The position numbers were made by a program, and so were the translations under genes. Of a stretch of DNA of 39,108 nt, positions 8,741 to 17,700 are shown one piece after another; the first letter of the stretch is position 1; every line of letters starts with the position of its first letter. This DNA is from Schlesneria paludicola DSM 18645. Lineage in GTDB: Bacteria > Planctomycetota > Planctomycetia > Planctomycetales > Planctomycetaceae. The notes beneath the pieces were generated by a model. It did no database searches. It saw only the letters and a program-made list of their open reading frames with translations, and was not told the DNA's origin. The stretch lies in assembly GCA_945862235.1 (NCBI GenBank), contig CAMAYU010000034.1, positions 1-39,108 of the forward strand. Reading direction: 5' to 3'.

Positions 8741-10045
8741 TCAAACCGGATCAAACGCCGCCTCATACAGTTCGACCAAGCTCGATTCATCGACGCCACG
8801 TGGGTTGAACGTGCCGGTCCATTGTTTGGCCGCTTCGATTGCGAGTTGACGCAGCATCGTTCGCTCGACGCCACATGTCGAGAGGTATGTCGGCGAACCG
8901 GACGACTCAATCAGCAAGGCAACTCGTGCCGCGAGCAGTTCCGCCGCCCGAGGATCATCCGCCGCACACAGCCCGACATCTTCGGCCAATTTCCCGTACA
9001 GGTCGCTCACGACCGGCGCGTTGAAACGGATGACGTGCGGCAACATCAGACCAACGGCCAGTCCGTGCGTGATCCCGTAATGAGCCGTCAGCGGATTGGC
9101 GAGAGCATGCGTCGCTCCCAACATCGAGTTCTCAATCGCCGCGCCAGCGAGGTGGGCACCGAGGAGCATCGAGCCGCGGGCGGGAAGAAGTGACGAGTGA
9201 CGAGTGGCGAGTGACGAGCGGGAAGACGAAGACTCAACGTTGTCAGTCAACATGCCTTCCTTCTGACTTCTGACTTCTGACTTCCGACTTCTCTCCCCCA
9301 CCACTTCCTCAAACCCGCGTGCCAGCAGCTTCCACGCGCGACGGGCGAACAACTGCGAGATCGGGTTTCGTTTCGTCGTCACGTAGCTTTCGAGAGCGTG
9401 GCTGATGGCGTCGATTCCGGTCGCGGCGGTCACGCTGGCGGGCATGCTGAGCGTCAGTTCGGGATCGAGGATCGCGACTCGACACGCCGCCTTCTTGTCA
9501 CCGCAGGCCATCTTCATGTGCGTCTTCGCGTCGGCAATCAGCGCAAACGATTGAGCCTCACTCCCCGTCCCCGCTGTCGTCGGGATCGCGATCAGCGGCA
9601 GCATCGGTTTTGTCGCCTTGCCAATCCCCCAGTAGTCCTGCATCCGACCGCCGTTGGTCAGCAGGAAGTTGATCCCCTTCGCGCAATCCATGCTGCTCCC
9701 GCCGCCGACCGCGACAAGGAAGTCGATCCGCTCGGCCTTCGCGACGATCAGCCCTCGGTCCACGTCATCGGTCGTCGGGTTCGGCTGCACGTCCTTGAAG
9801 ACGGTCGTGTGCAGACCCGCTTCGCGCAGTGAGGAAACGGCTTTCGCGACATGCCCGGCGCGTTCAATGCCATCGTCGGTCACGACCAACACGCGCGATC
9901 CACCCAACTCGCGAGTCAGTTCTCCGAGCCGCGCGATCGTCCCGGCTCCGAAGACGACGCGCGTGCGCGGATCGAAGTCAAACGCCGCGAGTGCGTCGAT
10001 GTCGAAGGCATCGGAACGACGAGGTGCATCGAGAGGAACAGACAT
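8741..10045 (-). CDS. Iron-containing alcohol dehydrogenase with in-frame repeat insertion
   Basis: The start is placed at [10 protein letters not shown] (10045, 434 residues); a longer frame to 10126 exists but adds an unlikely leader, and neither start has a clear ribosome site. The N-terminal half binds NAD(P) ([55 protein letters not shown]). The C-terminal half carries metal-ligand segments [10 protein letters not shown] and [20 protein letters not shown]. The family oxidises or reduces alcohols and aldehydes with Fe2+ or Zn2+. Between [20 protein letters not shown] and [18 protein letters not shown] there are about 37 extra low-complexity residues ([10 protein letters not shown] ... SSLATRHSS) encoded by simple repeats at about 9185-9295. 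This explains why it is longer than the usual 385 or so residues. Confidence 0.9.
   Translation of the reverse strand: MSVPLDAPRRSDAFDIDALAAFDFDPRTRVVFGAGTIARLGELTRELGGSRVLVVTDDGIERAGHVAKAVSSLREAGLHTTVFKDVQPNPTTDDVDRGLIVAKAERIDFLVAVGGGSSMDCAKGINFLLTNGGRMQDYWGIGKATKPMLPLIAIPTTAGTGSEAQSFALIADAKTHMKMACGDKKAACRVAILDPELTLSMPASVTAATGIDAISHALESYVTTKRNPISQLFARRAWKLLARGFEEVVGERSRKSEVRSQKEGMLTDNVESSSSRSSLATRHSSLLPARGSMLLGAHLAGAAIENSMLGATHALANPLTAHYGITHGLAVGLMLPHVIRFNAPVVSDLYGKLAEDVGLCAADDPRAAELLAARVALLIESSGSPTYLSTCGVERTMLRQLAIEAAKQWTGTFNPRGVDESSLVELYEAAFDPV
9185..9295. repeat. Simple repeats inserted in the alcohol dehydrogenase gene
   Basis: On the plus strand, runs of GTGACGAGTGACGAG (about 9190-9215) and of the 8-bp unit TTCTGACT (about 9261-9293, four to five copies) flank a short unique segment. 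The whole block keeps the reading frame of the host gene open and lies between two conserved domains of the enzyme. Confidence 0.8.
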
Positions 10046-10177
10046 CAAGGCAGGACTTTCAGCGGGCGGGCGATCAGTCAGCAGGCCATGTGCGCCAGAG
10101 TACCCGCAAGCGGGACAACCGAACAAGGCGACGCCAGCGCGACCAGACTCGGACCGGGTGCAAAATCACCCCCCGCA

Positions 10178-12151
10178 CTACGTCGCTTCGACCATCAGGA
10201 TCGGATCGACGTTGCCCGTCTTGTCGAAGCGACCGACGACGGTTTCGTTGCGGGTGTGATGGCCGAGGACCGCGCGCGATTCCCCCGTGTCTTTCAGACT
10301 GCGGAAGACCAGCAATTGCAGGTCGCCGAGCTTCAAGCGGTGACCGGCCGCGATGTCAGGCGTTACCACTCGCCCCGCTTCGGTCACGGTGAGCGATCTC
10401 CATTGTGCATCGGCTCGCGTGCGGTTGGGGTGCCAATCGAACAGGACCGGCGCGAAGAGGCCCTCACCTTGAGCCACCTGCTTCAACGACAGTCGATCCG
10501 CTGTGGCAGTGAATTCGTGCGGCGAACTGAGGACGCGATCTTGAGTCAGCGCCAGCGGGAAGACACGCGCTTTGAGACCCTTCATCGTCAGTTGTGCCTC
10601 GCGAGTTGGGATGTCGAGCCGCACGAGGATGTCGTCGGCGAGAGGCAGTGTTGCGTGGTACTCGATCCGATCGCTGGGAACACCCGACACCGAGTCGGCC
10701 AGCAACAGAAAGTGATCCGTGCGTGACAGCATGATGATTCGCTCGACCCGAATTTTTCCTGGCCCGCACATTTGCAGCTCGATGTAGTCCGCATCGGGAT
10801 CGCTCTGCCAGCAGACACACGACCACTCGGAGGCGAGTTCCACGATGGCGTCACCGATGGTCAAGTCGAGCGTCCAGTCGCCATGCAACAAGGGCTTGCC
10901 TGCGGCGGTCACGTCGATCTGAGGCAGTTGCCGGTGATGAGCCACCGCCACACTGTCCGCCTGCACTGACCAATCGCTGCGCAGGAGCGCGAACCGCGCC
11001 CAGTCCGATTGGTTCGATGGCATGGTCATGATGCCATCGCTTCGAACACGCTTTGCGGGCTGTCCGGCGGCGATCCGTTTGACCGATTGCAGATAACCGC
11101 CCTCGGGACTGACGGCGGGCAAGTCGAACATCTCCGCCGCCGCGATGAGAACGGGGAGCGGATTCAGCGCGTTGCCGTTCGACAGCGTCGCTTTCCCGTC
11201 AGGCCGACACAGCGGGATCGCACGCTCGACCGTCGAACGGAGCAACTCTTCCTGATCGTCCGTCCAGAGCTTCACGTCGAAGCGGCGCGCGACCAGCGTG
11301 GCGCGAATGAGCGGCGCGAGCCACAGCGACAACCGTTCGATCATCTCGGCACGCGGCGTCCCGTCGGTGTCCGCATTTTCGGTGAGCGTCCGCGCGAGCG
11401 CCTTGCGTCCCAACTTGACGAGCTCCGCGGCACCGGCCACATCGCTAAATAAGACGCCCGCCACGAATGGGACTTCACCACGCTCGATCAGTTGGACATC
11501 AGCGGGAACGGTCGGATCGTGATCGTCATCGCCCGGCATTGTCCTCATCTGTCGCACGACCTGCGCCAGCGTGTGCCGCCACAATTTCCATAATTGCTCA
11601 GGACGCAGCCGCGCGCCGGTGAGAGCCAACACGTCGAGGGACGCCACTAACCCGAAGACCGACACACCGCCGTCCTCTTCGGCCAGCCGACGAATCAACG
11701 GATCGACTCGTTGAGCCAATGTTTTCGGAGCCTTGTTCGTCGCACGCTTCTCTCCCGTGCGAGCCTTCCCCGACGAACCGCCCACCTTCGTGAGCAGCTT
11801 TCCCAAATCGACCTCATCCGGAAACGCGGCGAGTGACCACAGCGTCCTCGATCCGCAGCCGAGAGCCGATTCGCGCCCCGTGGACTGGGGTTGAAACGCC
11901 GCTTGCAGCGCGGTGCGCGCGCCCGTCAGATCGCCTTCGGCGGCAGCCGATTTCAACGTTGAGTCGGCCCCACGTTCCCAGGTCAGGGCTCGAAGAATCT
12001 CGACACCGGGTAATGCGGAAACATCGACCCCGCAGCCGCACAGACTGATCGGCACAGGCTTCGATTCGGGAGTTGCTTTTGCCGAAGTAGCCGTGCTGGC
12101 TGAAGAAACGGCAGCAGATTTGGAAGTAGAACGGGAACTGGAAACGGGCAT
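10178..12151 (-). CDS. Large uncharacterised protein, possible heparinase-type beta-sandwich C-terminus
   Basis: I do not recognise this 657-residue protein with confidence. Residues 1-30 are Ser/Thr/Ala-rich without a typical signal peptide. The central part (about 90-370) is mostly helical (LAQRVDPLIRRLAEE, LWKLWRHTLAQVVRQM, MIERLSLWLAPLIRATL). The C-terminal part (about 400-650) is beta-rich (DWARFALLRSDWSVQADSVA, PLLHGDWTLDLTIGDAI, RVERIIMLSRTDHFLLLADS). An alpha-barrel followed by a beta-sandwich recalls the layout of heparinase II/III-like proteins, but I see no catalytic motif and offer that only as a lead. The gene is separate from its neighbours on both sides. Confidence 0.6.
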   Translation of the reverse strand: MPVSSSRSTSKSAAVSSASTATSAKATPESKPVPISLCGCGVDVSALPGVEILRALTWERGADSTLKSAAAEGDLTGARTALQAAFQPQSTGRESALGCGSRTLWSLAAFPDEVDLGKLLTKVGGSSGKARTGEKRATNKAPKTLAQRVDPLIRRLAEEDGGVSVFGLVASLDVLALTGARLRPEQLWKLWRHTLAQVVRQMRTMPGDDDHDPTVPADVQLIERGEVPFVAGVLFSDVAGAAELVKLGRKALARTLTENADTDGTPRAEMIERLSLWLAPLIRATLVARRFDVKLWTDDQEELLRSTVERAIPLCRPDGKATLSNGNALNPLPVLIAAAEMFDLPAVSPEGGYLQSVKRIAAGQPAKRVRSDGIMTMPSNQSDWARFALLRSDWSVQADSVAVAHHRQLPQIDVTAAGKPLLHGDWTLDLTIGDAIVELASEWSCVCWQSDPDADYIELQMCGPGKIRVERIIMLSRTDHFLLLADSVSGVPSDRIEYHATLPLADDILVRLDIPTREAQLTMKGLKARVFPLALTQDRVLSSPHEFTATADRLSLKQVAQGEGLFAPVLFDWHPNRTRADAQWRSLTVTEAGRVVTPDIAAGHRLKLGDLQLLVFRSLKDTGESRAVLGHHTRNETVVGRFDKTGNVDPILMVEAT

Positions 12152-12303
12152 CGTGGTCTCGCAATGACAGCACTCGAAACGGCTCCCAGCCGACTCAGTG
12201 CGATAAGTAATTCGCGAGGCTCCGCCTCAAGTCGGCAGCAGAGTAGCTAGCCACGGTCGAATTGCAACGCGACGTGAAGTCCTGCTTTTCCGAATGCCGG
12301 ACT

Positions 12304-13638
12304 TCAGCCGGGTACACACTCGGGCGCGAAGTTCCACCGACCGTCGCGCAGCGTGCCGATGACCTTGCTCGAACTGGCGAACAGATCGCGTGACAGATCG
12401 TTCGCGCGAGGAGTGGCCAAGCGGACCAGTGTGAAGTCCGTCGAAACGTTTGCAGCCTCGTCACCGAGCAATGCACGCCGCCCGGAGCGTGTCGCCAAGT
12501 TGAGCAGCGTGAGGTACGAGAGATCAGGATGCTGTTCCGCCACAAACTGTATTTCGGCGAAGAGACTCAGATCGGGATTGGACGCGCGGCTGTCGGTGCC
12601 GAACGCGACGGAGCCGCCCAATTCCAACAGTCTGCGCCACGGATGAGGGCGATGCCCGAACGCGGCGTGCGTGCGCGGGCAGTAAACCAGCGTCATGTGC
12701 GGGCGAGCCGCCAGGAATTGCAGCTCGCCCTCGTCGAGATAGTTCCCATGCACGATCAAACTGCGCGGCGCATCTGCCAATGTTTCGAGCCACTCTCTCG
12801 GCCGCCCTCCGCCGCCAAAAAGTCCGTCACGCCAGATGCCAAACTCGGTGAGCAGCTCGCGAAACTCACCCGTCCCGTCCGCGAGCAATTCCAACTCCGC
12901 CTCAGTCTCAGCGAGGTGCATCGCGATCGGCCGCGCAGCCGCTCGCGCTAATTTCACGACGTGACTCAACAGGTCGGGACGAACGCTATAGGGCGCGTGG
13001 GGACTCAGCCCGAAACGGCAATCGCTGGCTAACACTTGTTGAGCCAGCTCACGCTGCAATCCAACTCGCTCGTCCGTCAATCCGATCAGCTCCTGGAACA
13101 CAACTCCCGCGAAATCTTCGTTGTGATAGTCGCTGCTCGACCAACCGGTCGTCGCGATGTCACCAATCAGAGTGCTGCCGCATCGCTGGCTCTCCTCGAT
13201 CCCCGCGAGAATCGCTTCACGGGTGGCGTTGTAGTCCGGACGCCCACGTCCGAACGAAGGCGTCCGGACCACGACATCACGGTCACCACGAGTCGCGACG
13301 AACAGCTCCGCCTGTTCCAGTCGGTATTTCACGACCGAACGAATCCAATCCGTGAAGCGACCCGCCGTCGGGATCGGCTCGCAAAGCAGGCTGAACTCCA
13401 GATGCGTATGCGCGTTGACCAACCCCGGAATGAGAGCGACATCCCCGAGATCGACCGCCGCCGGATCGCCACCGCGCCGCACGTCGATCCGCCCGTCCGA
13501 CGTGACGCAGATCAAAACATCCTCGACGACATCGCCCGTCGAATCGACGAACCAGCCAACGCGATACACAGGCGGAAGGGAGGGGCGAGAATTTGTCATG
13601 AGGCCCGCCATCGTAGCCGCAGTAGACGGCGAGGTCAT
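12304..13638 (-). CDS. Metal-dependent amidohydrolase (TrzA/MtaD-type deaminase family)
   Basis: The 444-residue protein has the amidohydrolase signature: PGLVNAHTHLEF (first metal ligands), LSPHAPYSV, AMHLAETEAE, IVHGNYLDE and FGTDSRASNPDLSLF (catalytic aspartate). This matches the branch containing methylthioadenosine/S-adenosylhomocysteine deaminase, guanine deaminase and chlorohydrolases. The substrate cannot be read from the sequence. The first ATG (13638) lies inside a 26-bp palindrome; ATGs at 13611 or 13599 (MTNSRPSLPP) are plausible alternatives and none has a good ribosome site. Residues about 123-135 (VVRTPSFGRGRPDY) are encoded by a palindrome and look like an in-frame insertion before the conserved AILAGIEESQRCGSTLIGDI. 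Confidence 0.88.
   Translation of the reverse strand: MTSPSTAATMAGLMTNSRPSLPPVYRVGWFVDSTGDVVEDVLICVTSDGRIDVRRGGDPAAVDLGDVALIPGLVNAHTHLEFSLLCEPIPTAGRFTDWIRSVVKYRLEQAELFVATRGDRDVVVRTPSFGRGRPDYNATREAILAGIEESQRCGSTLIGDIATTGWSSSDYHNEDFAGVVFQELIGLTDERVGLQRELAQQVLASDCRFGLSPHAPYSVRPDLLSHVVKLARAAARPIAMHLAETEAELELLADGTGEFRELLTEFGIWRDGLFGGGGRPREWLETLADAPRSLIVHGNYLDEGELQFLAARPHMTLVYCPRTHAAFGHRPHPWRRLLELGGSVAFGTDSRASNPDLSLFAEIQFVAEQHPDLSYLTLLNLATRSGRRALLGDEAANVSTDFTLVRLATPRANDLSRDLFASSSKVIGTLRDGRWNFAPECVPG
13234..13269. repeat. Small palindrome inside the amidohydrolase gene
   Basis: The arms 13234-13244 (GTCCGGACGCC) and 13259-13269 are perfectly complementary. The palindrome is translated as part of an Arg/Pro/Gly-rich loop in the amidohydrolase. 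Confidence 0.75.
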
Positions 13639-13663
13639 TTCGACGAAGACGTCTTCGTCGAAA
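13638..13663. repeat. Perfect 26-bp palindrome at the amidohydrolase start
   Basis: TTTCGACGAAGAC is followed directly by its own reverse complement. It covers the first base of the longest possible amidohydrolase start codon and so could be an operator or a hairpin in the leader. No regulator binding site of this sequence is known to me. Confidence 0.7.
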
Positions 13664-13686
13664 TTGGCTTCACCCGGCCAATGCGG

Positions 13687-13767
13687 ACACCAACCCGAAG
13701 CGTGAGCGAGGACGCGAGCGAAGCGAGAGCAAGAACGGAGTGGCGTCCTCGCTCACGCTTCGGGTTT
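13687..13767. repeat. Palindromic repeat, ACACCAACCCGAAGCGTGAG type
   Basis: The left arm starts at 13687 and pairs with 13745-13767 (GTCCTCGCTCACGCTTCGGG type), with a GCGAGCGAAGCGAGAGC-like spacer. It lies between the divergent amidohydrolase and glycosyltransferase genes, in the leader of the latter, and keeps a frame open that spuriously extends the glycosyltransferase upstream. Confidence 0.88.
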
Positions 13768-13916
13768 ACGTGTCCGGCGACAAACCGTTCCATTTCGAAC
13801 CCCTGAAGGATATCCCTGACGCGGACTCTGGCGAGTTGTGTCACCGTTGGCGAGACTCATGTCCTCACGAAGATCCCTCGCTCAAAGACCGGTTCACTGG
13901 AAGGCGTTTGTTTCTG

Positions 13917-15839
13917 ATGTCGATCGCCACGAGTTCAGCCACTGAAAGTCAGCGAGAAAGCGTCGCGTGGCCGGTCCAGATTGCGGGCTGGTGCTGCGGG
14001 CTGGCGACATGCGTCGTCGCGATGCTCGGTTTGATCGCCGAGTGGGATCCGGGACTCGCCACCGCTCAGTTGCTCTGGTTGGCAGTGGCTCCGGTGGCGG
14101 TCATGCTGTCCCGATCACGGCGAGCCAAGCCGATCACACGAATGGAAACGCCGACCTCCGCACCACGCGGCTGGGCGACCGATTGGCTGCTGGCATTGTC
14201 CTTTGCGGCAGTCTCGTTCGCCGTTAGCTCCATGATCGCCACGCGGATCGGAGACCTCCCGCCCGCGTACCACGACGAGTACAGCTATCTCTTCCAAGCG
14301 CAGACGTTGTTGGCGGGACGGTTCTCGTTCCCGAGTTCACCAGTTCATCCCGAACTGTTCGACCAGATGCACGTCTTGAACGAAGGCCGCATGGCGTGTC
14401 GCTATTACCCCGGAACCGGTCTCTGGCTGGCACCGTTCGTCGCGCTGGGCCATCCGTATTGGGGGCCTCAATGGGCGGGAGCCGTCGCCACGTTGCTTCT
14501 CTTCTGGACGGGGCGAGAGCTGGGCGGGAGGTTCGTCGGCACGATCGCCGCGCTGACGATGGCGTTGTCGCCGGGAGTCGGCCTGTTCGGCAACATGCTG
14601 CTGGCTCACCATCCGACGTTGCTTGGCTTGGGAGTCTTTTTGCTGGGGATCACACGACTCGGGCGAACACGTTCCGGTTGGGATGCGGCGTTGGCGGGGA
14701 GCGGACTCAGCTTCGCCATGCTCTGCCGACCAATGACTGCGGCGGCAATCGGACTGCCGTTCGGAGTGGAAGTTGTATGGTGGCTGCTGCGCGGCGACTG
14801 CCAGGTCCAAACACCAACCCGCAGCGTGAGCAAGGATGTCGGGTTGTCCAGCGCGGACTCGTCCTTGCTCACGCTGCGGGTTGGTGTTGAAACCGGCTCT
14901 CGATTGCCGAAAGGCTCGCAGCGTCTGGCGGTACTGCTCGGCTTGGGACTCCCGCTCATCGCGGGCTTGTGCGTGATGCTCGCGTACAACCGTGACATCA
15001 CGGGCGAATGGCTCACCTCGCCCTATCAGCTTTACACCGACACCTACACGCCACGGCATGTCTTCGGCTTCAACAACGTCGTGCGCGGAGAGCAGCACGT
15101 CGGGCCGAAAGTCATCGAACACTACGACCTCTGGGCCGAGAACCTCACGCCGACGCTGGCCGCTTCTAATGTCTTCACGCGTGGAATCGCAAGCTGGTTG
15201 TGGACGCTCGACGTTCTGCCGCTGCTCTTCACCGTGATCGTCGTTGCCAGCGGGATGACGCTTCTCGACCGACGCTGGCGTCTCGTGGCGGCCTCGATTC
15301 TCAGCCTGCACGCCGCTCACGTTCCCTACTGGTACGTCGGCATCATGGGCTGGCATTACGTTTTTGAGACAGCGCCGCTGTGGTGCCTGCTGTTGGCCGC
15401 AGCGACACAGCGACTGTTCGCCGAATGGACCCACTCGCGCCGCAATGGACTCAAATTGTGGTGGTTCGGCTTGCTGACGCTGTCACTTGCCGGGAATTAC
15501 ATGGCTCCGACAGGCGGTTGGAAACCTCGCATCTTTCGCGGAATCAACGCACTTGCGCACCCTCGACGCCAGCAATCCGAAACTCGCCGGTGGATTGAAG
15601 CCACGGTGAAAGAACGACCGGCGCTCGTGCTTGTCGATCAGAGCGAGACCGAAGCGAGTCACCTCGACTTCGTCACCAACGAGCCAGGACTGTCGGGAGA
15701 CATCCTGTTCGGACGAATGCCGCTGCGCGACACCGACCTGTCCGTAATCGTCCGCGACTTCCCGAACCGCTCGGTCTTCGTTGCCAATCCCAAACGGAAG
15801 TCGATCCGCGCTGTTCAGCCTTCCAGTCGCCCGCGATGA
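13917..15839 (+). CDS. Polytopic membrane glycosyltransferase (GT39/ArnT-like)
   Basis: The start is placed at ATG 13917 (MSIATSSATESQ) because the longer frame from 13740 merely translates a palindromic repeat; GGAAGG lies 12 bases upstream. The 640-residue protein has many hydrophobic segments and the GT-C features of the protein mannosyltransferase/ArnT superfamily: an acidic motif in the first outer loop (PAYHDEYSYLFQAQTLLAGR), then RYYPGTGLWLAPF and GNMLLAHHPTLLGLGVFLLG. Such enzymes move sugars from polyprenyl-phosphate carriers to lipids or proteins on the outer face of the inner membrane. Donor and acceptor are unknown. Residues about 298-324 (TPTRSVSKDVG ... LLTLRVGVE) are encoded by a palindromic repeat inserted between two transmembrane segments. 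Confidence 0.8.
   Translation: MSIATSSATESQRESVAWPVQIAGWCCGLATCVVAMLGLIAEWDPGLATAQLLWLAVAPVAVMLSRSRRAKPITRMETPTSAPRGWATDWLLALSFAAVSFAVSSMIATRIGDLPPAYHDEYSYLFQAQTLLAGRFSFPSSPVHPELFDQMHVLNEGRMACRYYPGTGLWLAPFVALGHPYWGPQWAGAVATLLLFWTGRELGGRFVGTIAALTMALSPGVGLFGNMLLAHHPTLLGLGVFLLGITRLGRTRSGWDAALAGSGLSFAMLCRPMTAAAIGLPFGVEVVWWLLRGDCQVQTPTRSVSKDVGLSSADSSLLTLRVGVETGSRLPKGSQRLAVLLGLGLPLIAGLCVMLAYNRDITGEWLTSPYQLYTDTYTPRHVFGFNNVVRGEQHVGPKVIEHYDLWAENLTPTLAASNVFTRGIASWLWTLDVLPLLFTVIVVASGMTLLDRRWRLVAASILSLHAAHVPYWYVGIMGWHYVFETAPLWCLLLAAATQRLFAEWTHSRRNGLKLWWFGLLTLSLAGNYMAPTGGWKPRIFRGINALAHPRRQQSETRRWIEATVKERPALVLVDQSETEASHLDFVTNEPGLSGDILFGRMPLRDTDLSVIVRDFPNRSVFVANPKRKSIRAVQPSSRPR
14811..14888. repeat. Palindromic repeat inside the glycosyltransferase gene
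   Basis: The left arm 14811-14836 (ACACCAACCCGCAGCGTGAG plus CAAGGA) pairs perfectly with 14862-14887. It is the same family as the intergenic palindromes but lies wholly within a coding region and keeps the frame. The encoded segment falls in a hydrophilic loop, where an insertion should be tolerated. Confidence 0.92.
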
Positions 15840-15902
15840 ACCGCGATTGAAACAACTCCCGACTGAATGAGCCGGACCGAGACAGCGGGAATGACCACAA
15901 AG

Positions 15903-15945
15903 AAAAAAAGAGGACTCGTCACAGCGATGTAACAAGCCCTCTTTT
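15903..15945 (-). terminator. Intrinsic terminator of the cysteine-rich protein gene
   Basis: Read on the minus strand, AAAAGAGG (15938-15945) pairs with CCTCTTTT (15906-15913) and is followed by a T-rich run. The loop can form a second small stem, GTTAC with GTGAC. It lies about 60 bases after the stop at 16003. Confidence 0.75.
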
Positions 15946-16002
15946 GAAGCACTCTCTCCACATCGCTCATGCTAGGCATGACGACGCAGCAGGCGTGATA
16001 AT

Positions 16003-16278
16003 TCACGCGGCTGGCTTCGGAGCGTTCTCAACTGGAGGCTGAGGAGCAGCGGCTGGAGCAGCGACAGCACTGCAACCACTGGCGCAAGGAGCGGCAGCGG
16101 CGGTGCAGCAAGGAGCAGCAGCTGGCTTGCAGCATTGCTTTTCAGCCTTGCAGCACTTGACCTTAGGTGCCTTGCAGCACTTGACCTTAGCGGGCTTGCA
16201 GCAGCTACGAGCTTCAGCAACGCCACCCATTGCGAACACAACACCAAACGCCATCGCCAAACCAAACAAACGGTTCAT
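16003..16278 (-). CDS. Small secreted protein with cysteine-pair repeats
   Basis: The 91-residue product starts at ATG 16278, with AAGGAG well placed upstream (about 16286-16291). Residues 1-23 are a signal peptide (MNRLFGLAMAFGVVFAMGGV then AEA). The mature part has five CC pairs spaced by Lys/Pro/Ala (SCCKPAKVKCCK, APKVKCCK, AEKQCCKP, APCCTA), then PCASGC, 12 cysteines in all, and ends in an Ala/Pro-rich tail. Two copies of a 20-bp unit CTTGCAGCACTTGACCTTAG underlie the repeats. Such cysteine density suggests metal binding or disulfide cross-linking in the cell envelope; neither can be decided here. A terminator follows. I know of no characterised homologue. Confidence 0.8.
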   Translation of the reverse strand: MNRLFGLAMAFGVVFAMGGVAEARSCCKPAKVKCCKAPKVKCCKAEKQCCKPAAAPCCTAAAAPCASGCSAVAAPAAAPQPPVENAPKPAA

Positions 16279-16651
16279 ACTGATCTCCTTCGATCCTAAA
16301 CCAAATACCAAACACGTGGTGACCGACCTTCGGCACACCCACCTCCCGCAGCAGTTCTGTCCCTAGACCGTTCTGCGCGAGGAATTCTTTTGCGAAGACT
16401 GGGGAAGCTGCTCCGAGTTTCCCCTCCGCGAGGCAGCAGAATATCGGCAGGTTTCGGCATGTCAAACGACTGAGGAAAGTTTTCCCGAGAATAGGGATTG
16501 CGGGGGATCGTCCGATCAGCATGGAAATCGGCCCGAGTACAGAATATTTCACCGTTCTCGACTTGGTTGATCAGGCAAGCTGGTGAGTCGATTGTTTCGT
16601 GGATCAGTCGCTACGATTCTGCGAACGCACCTTGTTGAAAGGATTTATTCA
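16279..16651. promoter_or_regulatory. Divergent intergenic region
   Basis: About 370 bases separate the divergent cysteine-rich and folP genes, so both promoters must lie here or nearby. I see the two ribosome sites (about 16286-16291 minus strand; AAAGGA at 16638-16643 plus strand) but no promoter or operator I can place with confidence. Confidence 0.4.
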
Positions 16652-17521
16652 ATGCCAATGAAAGACAAATTGCAGACTCGCACCTGGACATTCGAAGGAT
16701 TTCATCGCGAGCTGGGACAGGTGCCACTCATCATGGGAATCGTCAATGTCACACCGGACAGCTTCTCGGACGGTGGCCAATTTCTGGCGCAACAGGCTGC
16801 GGTGGATCATGCGATGAAGCTGACGACCGAAGGGGCCGACATCTTGGATGTCGGTGGGGAATCGACTCGACCGGGAGCCAACGAAGTGTCGCTCGATGAG
16901 GAACTGCGTCGCGTGATTCCGGTCATTGAGCAGCTCGTAAAATTAACGACCGTCCCAATCTCGGTTGATACGTCTAAAGCAGAAGTCGCGCGGCACGCAT
17001 TGCGGGCGGGAGCGTGCATCGTCAACGACATCTCCGGATTGTTGTTCGACCCCGACATGATCGAGGTCTGCCGCGAGTCACGCTGCGGGGTGTCGGTGAT
17101 GCACATTCAAGGAACCCCCCGAACGATGCAGGCCGAGCCGCACTACGACGATGTCGTCGGCGAGATTTGCGAGTACTTCGCCGAACGACTCGCCACGCTC
17201 GAACAAGCGGGCATTGCCCCCGAACGCATCGTGCTTGATCCGGGAATCGGCTTCGGCAAGACGGCTCAACACAATTTGGAAATCCTGTCGAACATCTCCG
17301 CCTTCCAAGCGTTGGGGCGCCCGGTCCTCATTGGTCATTCTCGCAAGCGATTTCTGAAGAAGCTCATTCAGCGCGAAGTCGATGAACGCCTATTCGGTAC
17401 GGTCGGTGTGACGTTGGCACTGGCTCGACAACACGTTGATCTCGTTCGCGTGCATGATGTGGCCGCCAACCGTGATGCACTTGCTGCGTATCAAGCCGTG
17501 TGCGAGCCGAGTTTTCATTGA
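16652..17521 (+). CDS. folP: Dihydropteroate synthase
   Basis: The 289-residue enzyme condenses 6-hydroxymethyl-dihydropterin diphosphate with 4-aminobenzoate in folate synthesis. All the family motifs are present: MGIVNVTPDSFSDGG, DILDVGGESTRPGA, PISVDTSKAEVARHAL, GACIVNDISG, LDPGIGFGKTAQHNLEIL, RPVLIGHSRKRFL and a final VRVHDVAANRDAL. The start is placed at ATG 16652 because AAAGGA is eight bases upstream; an in-frame ATG at 16583 would add 23 residues not typical of the family. It is not in an operon with other folate genes. Confidence 0.96.
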   Translation: MPMKDKLQTRTWTFEGFHRELGQVPLIMGIVNVTPDSFSDGGQFLAQQAAVDHAMKLTTEGADILDVGGESTRPGANEVSLDEELRRVIPVIEQLVKLTTVPISVDTSKAEVARHALRAGACIVNDISGLLFDPDMIEVCRESRCGVSVMHIQGTPRTMQAEPHYDDVVGEICEYFAERLATLEQAGIAPERIVLDPGIGFGKTAQHNLEILSNISAFQALGRPVLIGHSRKRFLKKLIQREVDERLFGTVGVTLALARQHVDLVRVHDVAANRDALAAYQAVCEPSFH

Positions 17522-17700
17522 GAACTCTGCGATCTGCATGTGCAAGAAGGGCGGGGGGGCCACGCCTGCGTGTGCTTCCCGCTGCTGCTTCATCATTTTG
17601 TGACCCCTCATTCTGTTTGATCGGCCTGCGATGAAGGCGTGTCAGGCAAAATGATGAAGGTCACGGATCGCCACACAGAAACAGCTTGCTCGATCAGCAT

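Noticed and set aside
8800-8812. A further CACGTG site (CCACGTGG) as parS
   Set aside because: The flanks lack the GTT and AAC half-sites, so it does not fit the ParB consensus.
13740-13916. N-terminal extension of the glycosyltransferase
   Set aside because: Its first codons translate the palindromic repeat (SLTLRVYV) and the rest has no signal-like or conserved sequence; the ATG at 13917 fits better.
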